From positions 83,089 to 147,088 of the forward strand of contig NCSJ02000080.1 in NCBI GenBank assembly GCA_002812745.2: DNA of 64,000 nt, written 5' to 3'. Source of the stretch: Scytalidium lignicola. Lineage: Eukaryota > Ascomycota > Leotiomycetes. The notes beneath the pieces are model-generated. The model did no database searches and was not told the DNA's origin. It worked only from the letters and a program-made list of their open reading frames with translations. Of this stretch, positions 1 to 11,000 are shown one piece after another. The translations under genes were made by a program, and so were the position numbers. Positions within the stretch are counted from its first letter, which is position 1. Every line of letters starts with the position of its first letter.

Positions 1-1968
1 TCACTTCCTTAGGGATGAGTAAAGAGAAGAAATGGAAGGAGGAATACATCTGACCCCCATCATCCCATAGAAAGTGAAGGGATGGTGCTCAGCGTGAAAT
101 GTAATGATTATTGATACGCGCCTGTGTGATGACAGATCCTTCAACTAGGGACCAGCCCTATTCTGGTAGTCAGTCCTACCCTAACAGTCTAGACTCTGTC
201 AAGAGGGTCAGGAACCCGATGCTGCAAGGCTCCGGCCGTAACCCACCAGCGGTCCGGAAAATAGCGGCGGTAGAGCTAGCGCTGACCTACCTACTTCCTG
301 GGGCCAATCCCTTTCCGGAGGTTACAGACTTCCTTACTAGTACGGTATTACTGTATTTGCCTGCACTCAGGGCTGAAAACTAGTATCATAATTAGGATTG
401 CGAGACTTTATACGAGAACCGCAAGGAACTTTATTACCCTATTTGGGTTATCCGTGTTTAGGCTACAAATCCGGACTTTGAGCCGGGTAGCCGGCCCATT
501 ACGCAATTGTCCAGCAGAACTACTAAATCATCAACTTTCTCTAATGTAAATCAGCTATATTTACTCTAATTCTATTCATTTGAAGATTTCTTGAGTACAT
601 ATTAACATAACAAAATGATTAAATTGATAGTTATCTGATGCTATATTGGAGGGGCATAATATTTGTATATGCTGTACATTACAGAACTGCAAAAGAGTAA
701 TTGTGTATATCACTTGTCAAGTTTAATAACTTAATCCTGCTTTGCTGTTTATCTGCAGCGTGTATCAGTCGTGTGAACAGATCATATGATAAAAGGAAAG
801 GTCTAGATTTTTTTGAAAAGGCTAAAGCTGTAAGGTGGTGGTGGTGGCCAGGATTGTAGGTGGAGATCGATAATTGCAACTAGTACTGTACTACGGTAAG
901 CTGCCATAAATCCACTATATTTCAATATCCCAAAAATTGATCCCGACTGCATAGTAATTAGGGTACTGAGTAAGTGCCCAACTATGACGCCATTACCAGC
1001 GGGGAAGCAAAATGGCTCTCCGCCCAATAAATATTTCCTACCTCTAGGGGCAAAAACTGTTTAAACCATTCCGCGTGCCTCGATCCTTCACCTAATACCG
1101 ACTTTCCGGCTTACAGTACTCCTAAATTGGACAAGTGTGAGAGCCGCTGCCCTGGGAAACTTTGTTCGATAGGAATTCTACAAGTCGAGCTAAGCAACTC
1201 TGGATCCTTGACTCGACTTGGCTTACGGAGTACTTGACCTTGACTTATTGGAATGCGGTACAGAACATATAATGTTAATTAGCTACTTCAATGCAAATGC
1301 GCTAGGAATCAGCGGTTCTACTCTTGTAATATATAAGGTCCGACACTTCACAATGTATCAACGTGATTGATAAAGGATGCTATATGTCAGCTATTACATC
1401 ACGACACAAATAGTGAAGAATAGCAGTTAGACAGCTCGATTTGATAGCCAAGCATGCATGTATCTCTGGCACTGCCGGGATCGACAGGATTATTGGTAAA
1501 GTATTCATACTAGTAATATTTAATATATATTTGTACATACTTGTACAAATCATACATAAAGGGTCGTAGTTATAGAGATGGGAAATAAGCCGGAACGGAT
1601 ATCCGTAAACATAAATCCGTTTTTGAGTTGTATTACGGTACAATATCACGGAATAAACTAATTCCAGTGGTTAACAATTTCGTATTTGGGTAATAACGAT
1701 ACGTACATGACATTACAGCTTACGCAATAGATAGAAAGTGGAGCCAAGCACTGACTAATTTTAAGACTCTCATAAAAATTTAATTAAGCGGATTTATTAG
1801 CTGATCTTTTAGCACGGTACTAGTTATATATAAACGTGGAGGGTGGTGCTTGAGGTATGACTCGTCATTTTAGAACGAGTGCACAGTAAGCAACGAAGGG
1901 GTGGTCATATTTAATGTAAATCATGATCCGAAAATAATAAAAATATAATCCTTAGTCTAGTAAAGAAA
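1..1968. other. Left-end region without a supported gene
   Basis: No reading frame here has a convincing start, splice structure or recognisable domain. Positions about 111–510 are less AT-rich than their surroundings and could be an old LTR or other repeat remnant, but I see no terminal repeats or target duplication to prove it. The rest is AT-rich. The end next to 1969 is the 3' side of the UstYa-like gene. Confidence 0.5.
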
Positions 1969-2946
1969 CTAAGGTAAATTCTCTAGCTCGACTTCTCCTC
2001 CAATCCTGCTAAAGGCTCCAAAGTCAGTACGATGGTTATCAGCCCAATCTGAAATTGCTTGAAATTCCCGGCATTTATGACGGGTATTAAAGTCCGGAGT
2101 TGGATGTTCTAGACCACGAACCCAGTTATATGTCAGGATGGTTACATCGGCTGTACACATCAAGTTGGTTCGGAGTATTTCAATACAATGATCTAAGTGG
2201 TCACGGGCATCTTCAGCTGGTTGTTTGAAGACGTCTTCTTCCTTATAATAGTCAAGGTAACTATGTTTGCGCAGTAGATTCTGGTTAGTCGTTAGTTTTG
2301 AGGAGCGCTGGTAGATGGGGGACAGGGGTAGTTCTTACAAGGCAGTGTAATTGGTGGAAAACTTCTAGAGAGGCAACATAGCCATGGCCATGCTCGGGAG
2401 GATATCTTGCAGCATCAGAGGTCTTCCCGATCTGCTTCAGCTGAATTTCCGTGATAGGAAAAAGAGCTACATCTGCGGGAAGCGGTTAGTGAGATCCGTA
2501 TTGGAACTATGTTGAGGCTGATGATCAGCAGATGCTTACCTGTAATCCTCTCCCATGCAGCGTCTACAGCAGGTGACGGTGGCCCCCTGTATATTGATTG
2601 ATGATAAAAGCTTCCATTAAAGTAAAAGCTGCTGTATTTCACGGCCTCCAGCGCCGGCGCTAAACAAGCTCACTGCATTAGAGACCTGACTGTGACGATA
2701 ATGGGGGAAAGATCATGTAAAGGACTTGCAGTAATTAGAGAGATGGTTTACACATGACTGATCGTTAGGGGATCGAAACCCGGCAGACCCAAAGAGTACT
2801 GCAGAAAGCACAAGAATAGCAAGAGATTGGAATATAATCCAGCAATTTGTCCAAGACGAACAGAACGGCCTCATGGTTTGGGGTTTTAGAACTTGACGAT
2901 TAGCAATAAAAGCAACCGTCTCATCATTATCTCCAAGTGAGCTCAT
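1969..2946 (-). CDS. UstYa-family (DUF3328) oxidase, four exons
   Basis: I model four exons on the minus strand: 2946–2754, 2659–2540, 2472–2339 and 2280–1969, giving 252 residues. The sequence shows a cytosolic N-terminus, one membrane helix at about residues 36–56, then the family block GPPSPAVDAAWERIT. Two metal-type motifs follow, HQLHC (144–148) and HLDHC (177–181), and the C-terminus has HKCREF. This order is characteristic of UstYa/DUF3328 proteins, which in ustiloxin, phomopsin and asperipin pathways carry out oxidative cyclisation of ribosomal peptides. All key residues are present, so it is probably functional. The first intron uses a weak GTGTAA donor, and the exon 1/2 junction is the least certain. 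Neighbours are two related HxxHC proteins and a small secreted peptide gene. The family is clear; the substrate is unknown. Confidence 0.85.
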
Positions 2947-3231
2947 TGTGGGTGTTTCTAACGTTGGTATGCTTGTTGAGTCTGGATAGTGTAGCAGATT
3001 GACTACAAGGAGCCTACCGGAGGTGCAGAGCGAAGCGTCCTTATTAAATCCGTATCACTATATTAGCTTTAATCAGTAGGTATAACTGGATTTATTTTCG
3101 CGACAATGCGATATTACAGAGCAGGTCAATATAGGCAACGCCGATTCAAAATTGCAAGGAGTATATTGAGTCTATCATGCAGAGTAAGCGCTGTCATTTA
3201 CTATCTAACAGCCCAACACCACCCAAACGAC

Positions 3232-3879
3232 CTAGCACCACCCAAATAAAGAATAGCCCCTAGTCTGGATCCTGTCACGAGTCGGAGATGCATTGGTAAC
3301 ATTCAGGAGGAAGTACATGCAGTGCTCAACGTGCTCGTAACGCCCCGTTATGCGGTCTACACGGTCTCCATACCTCAGTGCATGCATGTATCTCAGATTT
3401 AAGAATACGCAGTGAGCTGCGTGTTCTCCTTCAGTCGTGTACGAATCGTTTTCCGCATCAGTCTCCGTTGCCAAAACTGACAAGTCTGAGACAATTCTTT
3501 GGCTATCCTTATCCTCCCAGTACTTCCAGTCTCCGCTTCGGAGGTATTCCTCATTATAGGTCTTAGGACATGGTTCCGGCAGCCATGTTTTAGATAACTC
3601 ATCCCAATGGCAATCTTTGCTTATGGCTTCTGAAATGGAGTGGCCGCAGTCGATCCTTGACTGTGTAGTCTGCTGTTGAGGCATTGGTAATGGCAGTTGC
3701 TTCATGGCCTCGAGACGGAGGAAGTTGGTGACAATGAGGGCAACAGTCAAAAGAACTGTAATCCCAGAGAGGACATAGAGAGCGATCCGCGTGTTGGACT
3801 TATCATCCCGGATATCAGGAGACTGGCTGTTTTCGTCTTTTGGTAACGGCGAATACGTTGATTCTTCGGTAATTGCCAT
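3232..3879 (-). CDS. Small membrane protein with paired HxxHC motifs (UstYa-related family), copy 1
   Basis: A single exon of 215 codons from the ATG at 3879. An in-frame extension to 3948 exists but starts with GTG, and the shorter start matches the usual short acidic N-terminus before a helix. It shows one membrane segment (about residues 31–55), then the block DCGHSISEAISKDCHWDEL followed by TWLPEPC, then HAAHC (153–157) and HVEHC (183–187). This CG..EA...C...WLP..C plus double HxxHC layout is a widespread but poorly characterised fungal family. From memory, members are found beside phomopsin-type RiPP genes. The twin HxxHC motif is shared with UstYa proteins and suggests a metal-dependent, membrane-anchored enzyme. 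It is transcribed divergently from the peptide gene at 4336. Function is inferred, not known. Confidence 0.7.
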   Translation of the reverse strand: MAITEESTYSPLPKDENSQSPDIRDDKSNTRIALYVLSGITVLLTVALIVTNFLRLEAMKQLPLPMPQQQTTQSRIDCGHSISEAISKDCHWDELSKTWLPEPCPKTYNEEYLRSGDWKYWEDKDSQRIVSDLSVLATETDAENDSYTTEGEHAAHCVFLNLRYMHALRYGDRVDRITGRYEHVEHCMYFLLNVTNASPTRDRIQTRGYSLFGWC

Positions 3880-4335
3880 TCTGTTTGTAGAGTAAAGATG
3901 CAAATAGAAGAAAATAATAGCAAAGATAATAGAATCAAACTTCACCACAAGAACAGTTTAACTCGCCAGGTTATAAGACACGTAACTGAGGACTATAAAA
4001 TAGCCCGGATCATTTAATTAAATATGCGGTCAGCTGAGCCTAAGCACCCGAGGTCGCCGGTAGGACTTTCTCTTCTTAGATTTATATGGTCATCTTTGTG
4101 TTATCATAAAGATTGAATAAACAAAAGATAGCTAAGGCACCTCTATCTTATTACGGAAGGTGAATAGGGAAAATAGAGCTAGGCTAGAGCATAAGAGCAG
4201 CTATAAATTCTCTCAAGCAACCTCCCAATGCTTGAAAAAGTACATATCAAACATTCAAAGCTTGTCTCATACACTCAAATACTTCTTTACCACCCCCTAC
4301 ATCTACACCATTAAGAACAACCACAATATTACAAA
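3880..4335. promoter_or_regulatory. Shared divergent promoter between HxxHC gene and peptide gene
   Basis: The two start codons lie 456 bases apart on opposite strands, so this interval must hold both promoters. On the plus strand TATAAAT lies at 4202–4208, about 130 bases before the peptide ATG, followed by a pyrimidine/A-rich leader ending in the context acaaaATG. Such head-to-head placement is often associated with co-regulation. No known operator motif is recognised. Confidence 0.5.
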
Positions 4336-4967
4336 ATGAAGCTTTTTCTGTCCATCCAGGCACTTGTCCTCTTGGTAGCCATGGCAGCTGCTGCCCCAAC
4401 TGCTGAGCCAAACCCTGATTCTAACATTGTGCGTTTTTATTAATCAATTACTATGACTCCTTACCGGTTTTAAAAATATCATAATGCTAACTATTATTTT
4501 TACATCTTAGGAAGCGGTATGTTTCATTTTATGCATTAAAAGCTTTGAATATATTAGTGAAGTTACTGATGTTATTACACTCGTAGCGTGACCCGAAGTG
4601 TGTAAGTAATCATATTTCCCTTGAAATAGCTAGAAGAAAACTGACAATCATTTTAGCTGTAAGTTATAAATGATTCAGAAAATCTGAGAGACTTTGCTCT
4701 GTTATGTTAGGCTAATGATATATCCCTTCACCTTATAAAGATTTGTAAGTGATTTATTTTTAAAATTCTTTGCAGCCATGTTACGAGTTTTGCTAATTCC
4801 AGCTAGGATGTAAGTTTTTACCTTGTTTTTTGTTTGTATAAGCGCTTTCCTCGGCAGACTTTTAACTCCCTGGTACTGGAACTAGTATGTAAGTATACTT
4901 CTTGGAAGTCTTCCAACTTAACCCCCCTCTGATGCTTCCGTAGTACAAAGGTGTTGGCAATTGCTAG
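4336..4967 (+). CDS. Tiny secreted peptide precursor built from micro-exons
   Basis: Exon 1 (4336–4428) encodes a signal peptide, MKLFLSIQALVLLVAMAAAA, and an acidic, proline-rich stretch (APTAEPNPDSNI). My best model then has exons 4511–4516, 4587–4601, 4657–4658, 4741–4744, 4807–4809, 4886–4888 and 4944–4967, for 49 residues ending EARDPKC-LFDY-YKGVGNC and a TAG. All seven introns are 55–82 nt with GT–AG ends. Five in a row have GTAAGT donors, and each has a plausible branch site (CTAAC, CTGAT, CTGAC, CTAAT, CTAAT, TTAAC, TTAAC). Two cysteines enclose a ten-residue Tyr-rich loop. The gene lies between UstYa-type genes, which suggests a RiPP-like precursor; a small secreted effector is the alternative. 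Exon 1 and the RDPKC exon are secure. The 2–4 nt exons are the most parsimonious reading but need transcript evidence. I do not recognise a family. Confidence 0.55.
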
Positions 4968-6465
4968 TTCAGTCAATATTATCCTACAACTTTGCAGAAA
5001 TGCTCTGGGACAACAATATGATAGGTCTGAATTATGCAATAAGCAGAGAAGTGTAGAGGTGGAAGCTAAAGAAGATTGTAGGAGATCAGCGGTGCATGAA
5101 CATACTCACTCATTAGTAAAACTTGAGTTCTTTATAGCTGTCAAATTATATTACAGAGCTTGAAATATCACATTCATTTAACCTAAAACTAAGTTACATT
5201 GTTGCGAGAATATTTCATAGAAAATGACCTTTCGCTTTTTAGTATACTAATAAACCGTTAGTCTTTGTTAACACTAATCGGCCTAGAACTTTAAAGCGTA
5301 AGGCAATCTAAGTTTGGAGCACAAGAGGTTCATGTATACACGGCTTCCTCATAGAGTATTATTACTTATCAATATAGCTACGGTAAGGACGGAAATTTAA
5401 CAACGAAATTCAAAGTATGCAAAGAAGACCTTCGTTCGTGATTTAAAAATACAATTAGGCACTTTTAGTTAATATATTTCAACTATGTCAGGAAATAATT
5501 TGCGTCAAGCATTTGATAGCAGGAATACTTTTGTACAAGGGCTGAGACACAAGTACAGTGCTTTAATTTGAATAAAACTTATTAGTTAANTTTTTTTTTA
5601 CATTTCTTTTTTACTTCTAATTCTGCATACTTAATTAGGAATTTACGAATAACCTTTCTTGTAACTAGAAATCAACATTATGTAGTTTATATATACCTTA
5701 ATACAAATCTAATGAGTTACCACATCCTTCCTTCAGGCCCACTCTTATTTTCTCTGATTACGAACAAGAATAAGAAAAGGAAGGTTACGCCGAGAAACTG
5801 ACCATTCACAGGTTAGTGGCAGTGATGGATTTCACAGTATGCATTAATTAATCACTGTCTGACAGTGCATTATCTCATCGAGCCCCAGAATACCAAGCTC
5901 GTTAGACCAAAATCATATGTACGTAAGTACGTACGTACGGAGGTACGTCCGATCAGCGGTTAAGTAAGGTAATAGGACTAGTAGGGGGTGCACGGTACTC
6001 AACTGAATTAAGTAGTAAAGTCGCAAGCTGTGCCTACAGTATACGGCCACAGGAGGGGCCACCCTGACTAGTGCTGCAGTATTATCTTACTTCGCCTCTG
6101 TACATCCGTAAGGATACCATCCACTCGAAATTCTTCTTTCATCCTAAAATGCCGGTAATTATAAGTTAACAGAGTGAAAAGCGGCTTCAGGTGGCTTCTG
6201 GGGCCTCAAGGGCTTCCTTACTCAATCTGAGTACCTCCCGTATCTCACACGGGTCGTTCCCAGAAAGCTGGTATACCTCCCCCTACAACCGTGTTCCTGT
6301 TTTTTTACCAGTAATCTACTCAAACAATCAAACAGCCCATTGTTATTCCAGCCCTCAACGGCAAAGGCCATAAAGAAGCCTTCTTTAGATATTCCGTTTA
6401 TCTCATTCTAGAACTCTGTGGTTTTAAATTCAAAGACATTGCAAATCCCATCCAACTCTATCTAA
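4968..6465. other. AT-rich spacer between peptide gene and second HxxHC gene
   Basis: No gene is supported. It contains a degenerate ACGT-type microsatellite at 5919–5950 and one N at about 5590. The last few hundred bases are the presumed promoter and leader of the gene starting at 6466. Confidence 0.5.
5919..5950. repeat. Imperfect (TACG)n microsatellite
   Basis: Short run of GTACGTA-type units, interrupted twice (AAGTACG, GGAGGTACG). It is self-complementary, so it could form a hairpin. No function is implied. Confidence 0.6.
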
Positions 6466-7227
6466 ATGTGAGTATGCATACTCCAAATTCTTTTGCTGAT
6501 AAAGTTGATTGTTTACTGTATCACGATTAGGAAGTTTGATTCACTGTTGTCAACTATCTCTAGTCTTCTCGGTGCGAAATCACATGAGAAAGGGACGCCA
6601 TTGTTGCAGGAAGAAGAATTAGAGGCTTTAGATGACCATAAATCAGAAAAGCCTCCAAAGCAAGCCTGGCTATTACTGTTGCATCTTACGACAATATGCC
6701 TAGCCATGTGGGGATTATTCAACCTCTGCCAGCTGGCATGGTCACACCTGACGGCTAAAAGTCCATCTTGCTACTGTGGGAAAACTCCTACAGAAGCAAT
6801 TACGCGGGGATGTAAATACGACCAGATCGCAGCAGCCTGGCTACCTGATCATTGTCGAGATGATGAATTGATACAAATGTTTGAACAAATAGGTCAGACT
6901 AATGGCCATAACTGGACCTACTACAACTATCCTGAATTAACAAAACAATTAAGTATCGCGGAAGTCTCGATGCTCGGTGCAAATGACGGCAAAGTTGGCG
7001 AAGATGTGAGTGTTGTGTACACCACGGAAGACTGGCACATGTCACATTGTTTGTATTTGTGGTGGAAGCTCTCTAGGACTGTGTCAACAGGGACAATTAT
7101 GTCACCCAGATATAACCATGAAGGCCATGTCAAACACTGTATAACTGCAGTTTGGGGCAAATTGAGGAACTTAACTGATCTTCAGAATGAAATGTCCATT
7201 ACTGGTGTTTTTATGTTTCCTGAATAA
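6466..7227 (+). CDS. Small membrane protein with paired HxxHC motifs, copy 2, split start codon
   Basis: The long frame has no ATG near its start. A 63-nt GT–AG intron (6468–6530, GTGAGT donor, GATTAG acceptor) joins the AT at 6466–6467 to a G, creating ATG-AAG-TTT and a 232-residue protein. It has one membrane helix (about residues 47–70), the block YCGKTPTEAITRGCKYDQI followed by AWLPDHC, and the motifs HMSHC (170–174) and HVKHC (200–204). It is a diverged paralogue of the gene at 3232–3879, with the same layout and length, facing away from it on the other side of the peptide gene. It is probably a membrane-anchored, metal-dependent modifying enzyme, by analogy with UstYa proteins. The family is fairly sure; the exact start and function are not. 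Confidence 0.65.
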
Positions 7228-8096
7228 ACCAAAAATCAATTTTAGGAACATAATAATAAACTATATATAGCCTTGAATATAGCTAAGCTGATGATAATTA
7301 AGATCGTACTAAGCATTGTATTCACCGATAACAAAGCTTCACTAATACAATTTGAAATTAGTAGCTTTTAGAACACGAGAGACTAAAGTAAGTGATATTA
7401 TTATAAATTGTTAATAATATTATAGTATAAGTTTAAGTTGACTTGAAATTTTAATATTATAATAATATTTTTATTCTTAAAACAAAATAAACTTGTTTAT
7501 TGATTTTCTAAAACTTTTATACCGTATAGATTGTCAGTACTAGGAAGCAGATCATTCGATAAGAAAACTAGTGTTAGATATTCCCTTACCTGGTGTAATT
7601 CCAAACTCCTAAATTTGAGATTCGGAGGTATATATTTAAAGAGACAGGTTGTACTCATCAAGGATCTTAGGTACGGTTAAGTTAAGGCCATATTAATTAG
7701 GGAGTACAGTACATACCTACTATCACGTCACTTTTCTGGTTGTGATTCATTGTTTACAGACCCTGCCTGTATCAATTACAGTAAAAGAGGGCCTCTAGTC
7801 AGCCTTTGAGAATAGGATTTTATTTTCCCTTTCCTTTCCCTATAACTTATATCCTATATATGTATCGCTTACACTACATTTATTTCCCCACCTACGCAGA
7901 ATCCAAAGAGCAATCTAATTTATTTGCCCAAGTAAAAATGTAACGGGATCCAAATATCATCTATCTATTCCGACCGCCGTGAAGCAACATATTGCGNTGC
8001 ATCGTGATGCAGATCAATTAAACAACCGGCTGACCATGCTTGGGTTGGTGACTAAAATAATGTTAGTAATAAACTCTGAAGAGACAAGAAATGAGC
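7228..8096. other. AT-rich intergenic region
   Basis: 3' flank of two converging genes. Positions 7380–7480 are almost pure A/T with ATAATATTATTATA-like palindromes. No gene or RNA is recognised. Confidence 0.5.
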
Positions 8097-11000
8097 TCAT
8101 AGAAAACCTACAGAATCGGCACAGAATGCCCCATCCTTATTCGTGAGCTCCGTCAATCCGGCCCATGGACTTTCCTGAATAGCCTTTTTGCAGCCAGCAA
8201 TCCTTCTGGTGATTTGCTGGAACGCTTCAATCCTTTGCTCGGGCGATTTCCTCCTCTTCAAATCGAATTTCAGAAGTGCTCTCAAGAAGAACCCTGTCGG
8301 CCATAACCATTCGGGCCCTTGATGGTAATTTCTTCCTTTACTAGTCGCAAAATCATCACTGTCTTCAGAATTAACGTAGAATGGTCGATAGTTCATATCA
8401 GCTGGGTCCAGAGTTGCCATACCCATTGGGCCTCGCAAGATGTCATCTGCCACAGAAAGAGCATGAAGAGCATGAGAATCATCGAACAGGTCTGGTGCCA
8501 CTGTCATGGCGATGGGGAAATTAGATCGAAGCTGGTAGTCTTCATACTCTTTTCCTGACTTATAGAGGTCTTTGTAAATACCTCGACGATTGATAATCGC
8601 AGAATTCACGTCGTATTTCTGATCATCTTTCGGATTGAGAGGGACATAATAACACCGCTCAAAATTTTTCTTGATCTTCGCTGCCCATTCTCCGAAAGAG
8701 ATGGTCTCCGAGGAGGGATTAGTTGTGCTCACGCCAGCGTATTTGTACTTCCCTTGCTTTTGTAAGGTAGATAACCAAACCAAGGTACTATAAAGGAGAC
8801 CAGTAATCTCTACGGCAGCGCCGTCACGAGGTGTTCCAGGGACACCTTTGCTACCAGCACGTTCGCTTTCACCCATCTTATCCATCCAGGTCCCACAGTT
8901 ATTCTGACTTCCCCCAAAGATAATACCGGTTGACCAATCAACCTTGATATCAATCTGGAAGCCCTCTGGCTTCATTTGCATATCGAGGTTTGGACCAGCA
9001 TTTGCTTCGCGGAAAGATATGCCAGTTGCATGGCGCTGGAGAACTTCTTGAATAATATCTTCCAAAGTGGATGACTTCGAGTATGCTCGAGGGTCATCAG
9101 AATCGAACCAGGTGTCATCATACGGCAAGAAACGCCTTTGGATCACTTCTTTTAATATGTTGATACCATCTGGAACGATGTTTGTATAGTCCTGGACAGT
9201 TTGCAGCATAAACCAAATCGAATCTCTTGAATTATACCGAGGCTGATTACCACTGCTAAGAAGATTCGGTATCATTCCATGCTTGAGAACACTAGCAAAT
9301 GCTCGAATGTGCTCTTTTGCTTCTTCATACCTACCAATTCCTAAATACAAACCCCTTGCAGATATGAAGACGTCTCTTCCCCAACATCTGGCCCATGAAA
9401 CGGAGAAATGGGGTAGACCTGCTGCCATAGACGGTACCAGTTTCTTAGGATACAGCGATGCAGATTTGACAAGTCCAGTTTGCTGTACACTGACCATAGC
9501 TAGACTCTGAAGAAACCACTGATTTTTGCGCACGTTTTCGTTCATAAGCTCTAAACCACGATTCCAAGCAGCCATATATGCTGTTCGAAGGATGAGACCA
9601 AAATATCTTGGTAGTAAGAAGCTCGGTATCGTTCGAACTGCATCAAACCGTTCTTGAAACCAATTTGTCGGTTCTAACAGGCGCTCATAACCAGATTTCT
9701 TCGATATTCTCTCAAGTCGCCCGACGATATAATCCAATGCCCATTGTCCATTTCTCAGATGTTGGCAAAGAGGATGTGCCAAGTTGTTGTCTTTTATAAT
9801 GTCTTTCAAAACACTCCACCATCCTTGAAGACCGGCATATACGAGCTTGCCATCCCCTGGTATGTGATATACACCATCTTTCCCATCGCTAGAATCCAAC
9901 TCCTCGGCCTCGCAGCGATAAAGAACGAAATTCAAATCAACCAGATCGAGTTGAGAGAACGCCTCCTTCGCGCCAGATGTAACATACGTATCAAGACCTG
10001 TGGAATGCTCTGCAGCTGGAATCCACGTTTCAAATAGAGCTATACTTCCAGGTGGGAATTTCTCTCTGACAGATATGACAGTTTCATCCTTCTTGACATC
10101 CATCCTAATACCTGGTAAATCAATAACTTTACTGGGTAAGCCCCTCAAGTATTTTGGATCGGACAAAACCTCATTTTTTGCTTCATCGCTGGTGTCAACC
10201 TCTAACATCCAGCTTCCTAGATGGCGAGCCTTAGTTCCAGTTAAATAGACTGGATTGAATCCTCCATTTCCATTACCATATCCCGGGAAAGCCGTGTGTG
10301 CAATTAAGAAGTAACCCTTTCTTGATTCAGGATGAACTCGGTGGACGGTAATATACTGATCTTCATGATGGATATGAGTCTCATCGTAGCCGTCTTTGCC
10401 CATAAGAGTATGGATCTGATTGAGAAGTTTCTTAATGCCTCCAATTCCACCTTCTCCGCCCCCAACAACGACAGGATGCCCAGATGATGGGGAAGAATAC
10501 AGTCTCGTTTCGTGTACAATCTCAACGATTTTTGGGAAAATTTCATCATAACCCATAACGCTACCAATAGAACTAGCACACATGGCTACAAGTGCGGCAT
10601 TTGGTAGCGTATCTCTAGCATCCCGCTTCTGAGCTGGCATTTCGTTATCATGAGTACAGTCCATGAATAGTGCGTGAACTGGTGTTTGCTTGATACTGTG
10701 GATGATCTCACGGCGGACCTTTGATTTGTCACTTAAATGACTATTGACTGCAAGTTGCTCCGTTCCAGAGAGCTCATCAGCCTCAAAACTCCCAATTGGC
10801 CGGCCACCATGTCTATGCACGAGCCGACTTAGTTCACCAGTACCCCAGGCTTGCATAGCTTCTCTGATAAGTGCGTTCAGCCCTAATCGTTTAACGAAAA
10901 CATAATCCATCTCTTCTGATCCAGTAAAAAGTTCTGCTACTATAAAGAGATTTGGGCGAACCCTTCGTGCCTCATCTAAGAGATACTCAGCAACATGAAT

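Noticed and set aside
111..383. 90-codon open frame near the left end
   Set aside because: Uses a non-ATG or weak start, with no domain and no splice context; probably part of a repeat remnant.
4776..4797. Alternative end of the peptide: PCYEFC then a stop, giving RDPKC-LF-PCYEFC
   Set aside because: It needs a 31-nt intron (4745–4775) without a branch site, shorter than all other introns here. Kept only as a fallback model.
4951..5163. Open frame overlapping the last peptide exon
   Set aside because: No ATG at its start, and the composition is not protein-like; the in-phase reading of the last exon stops at 4967.
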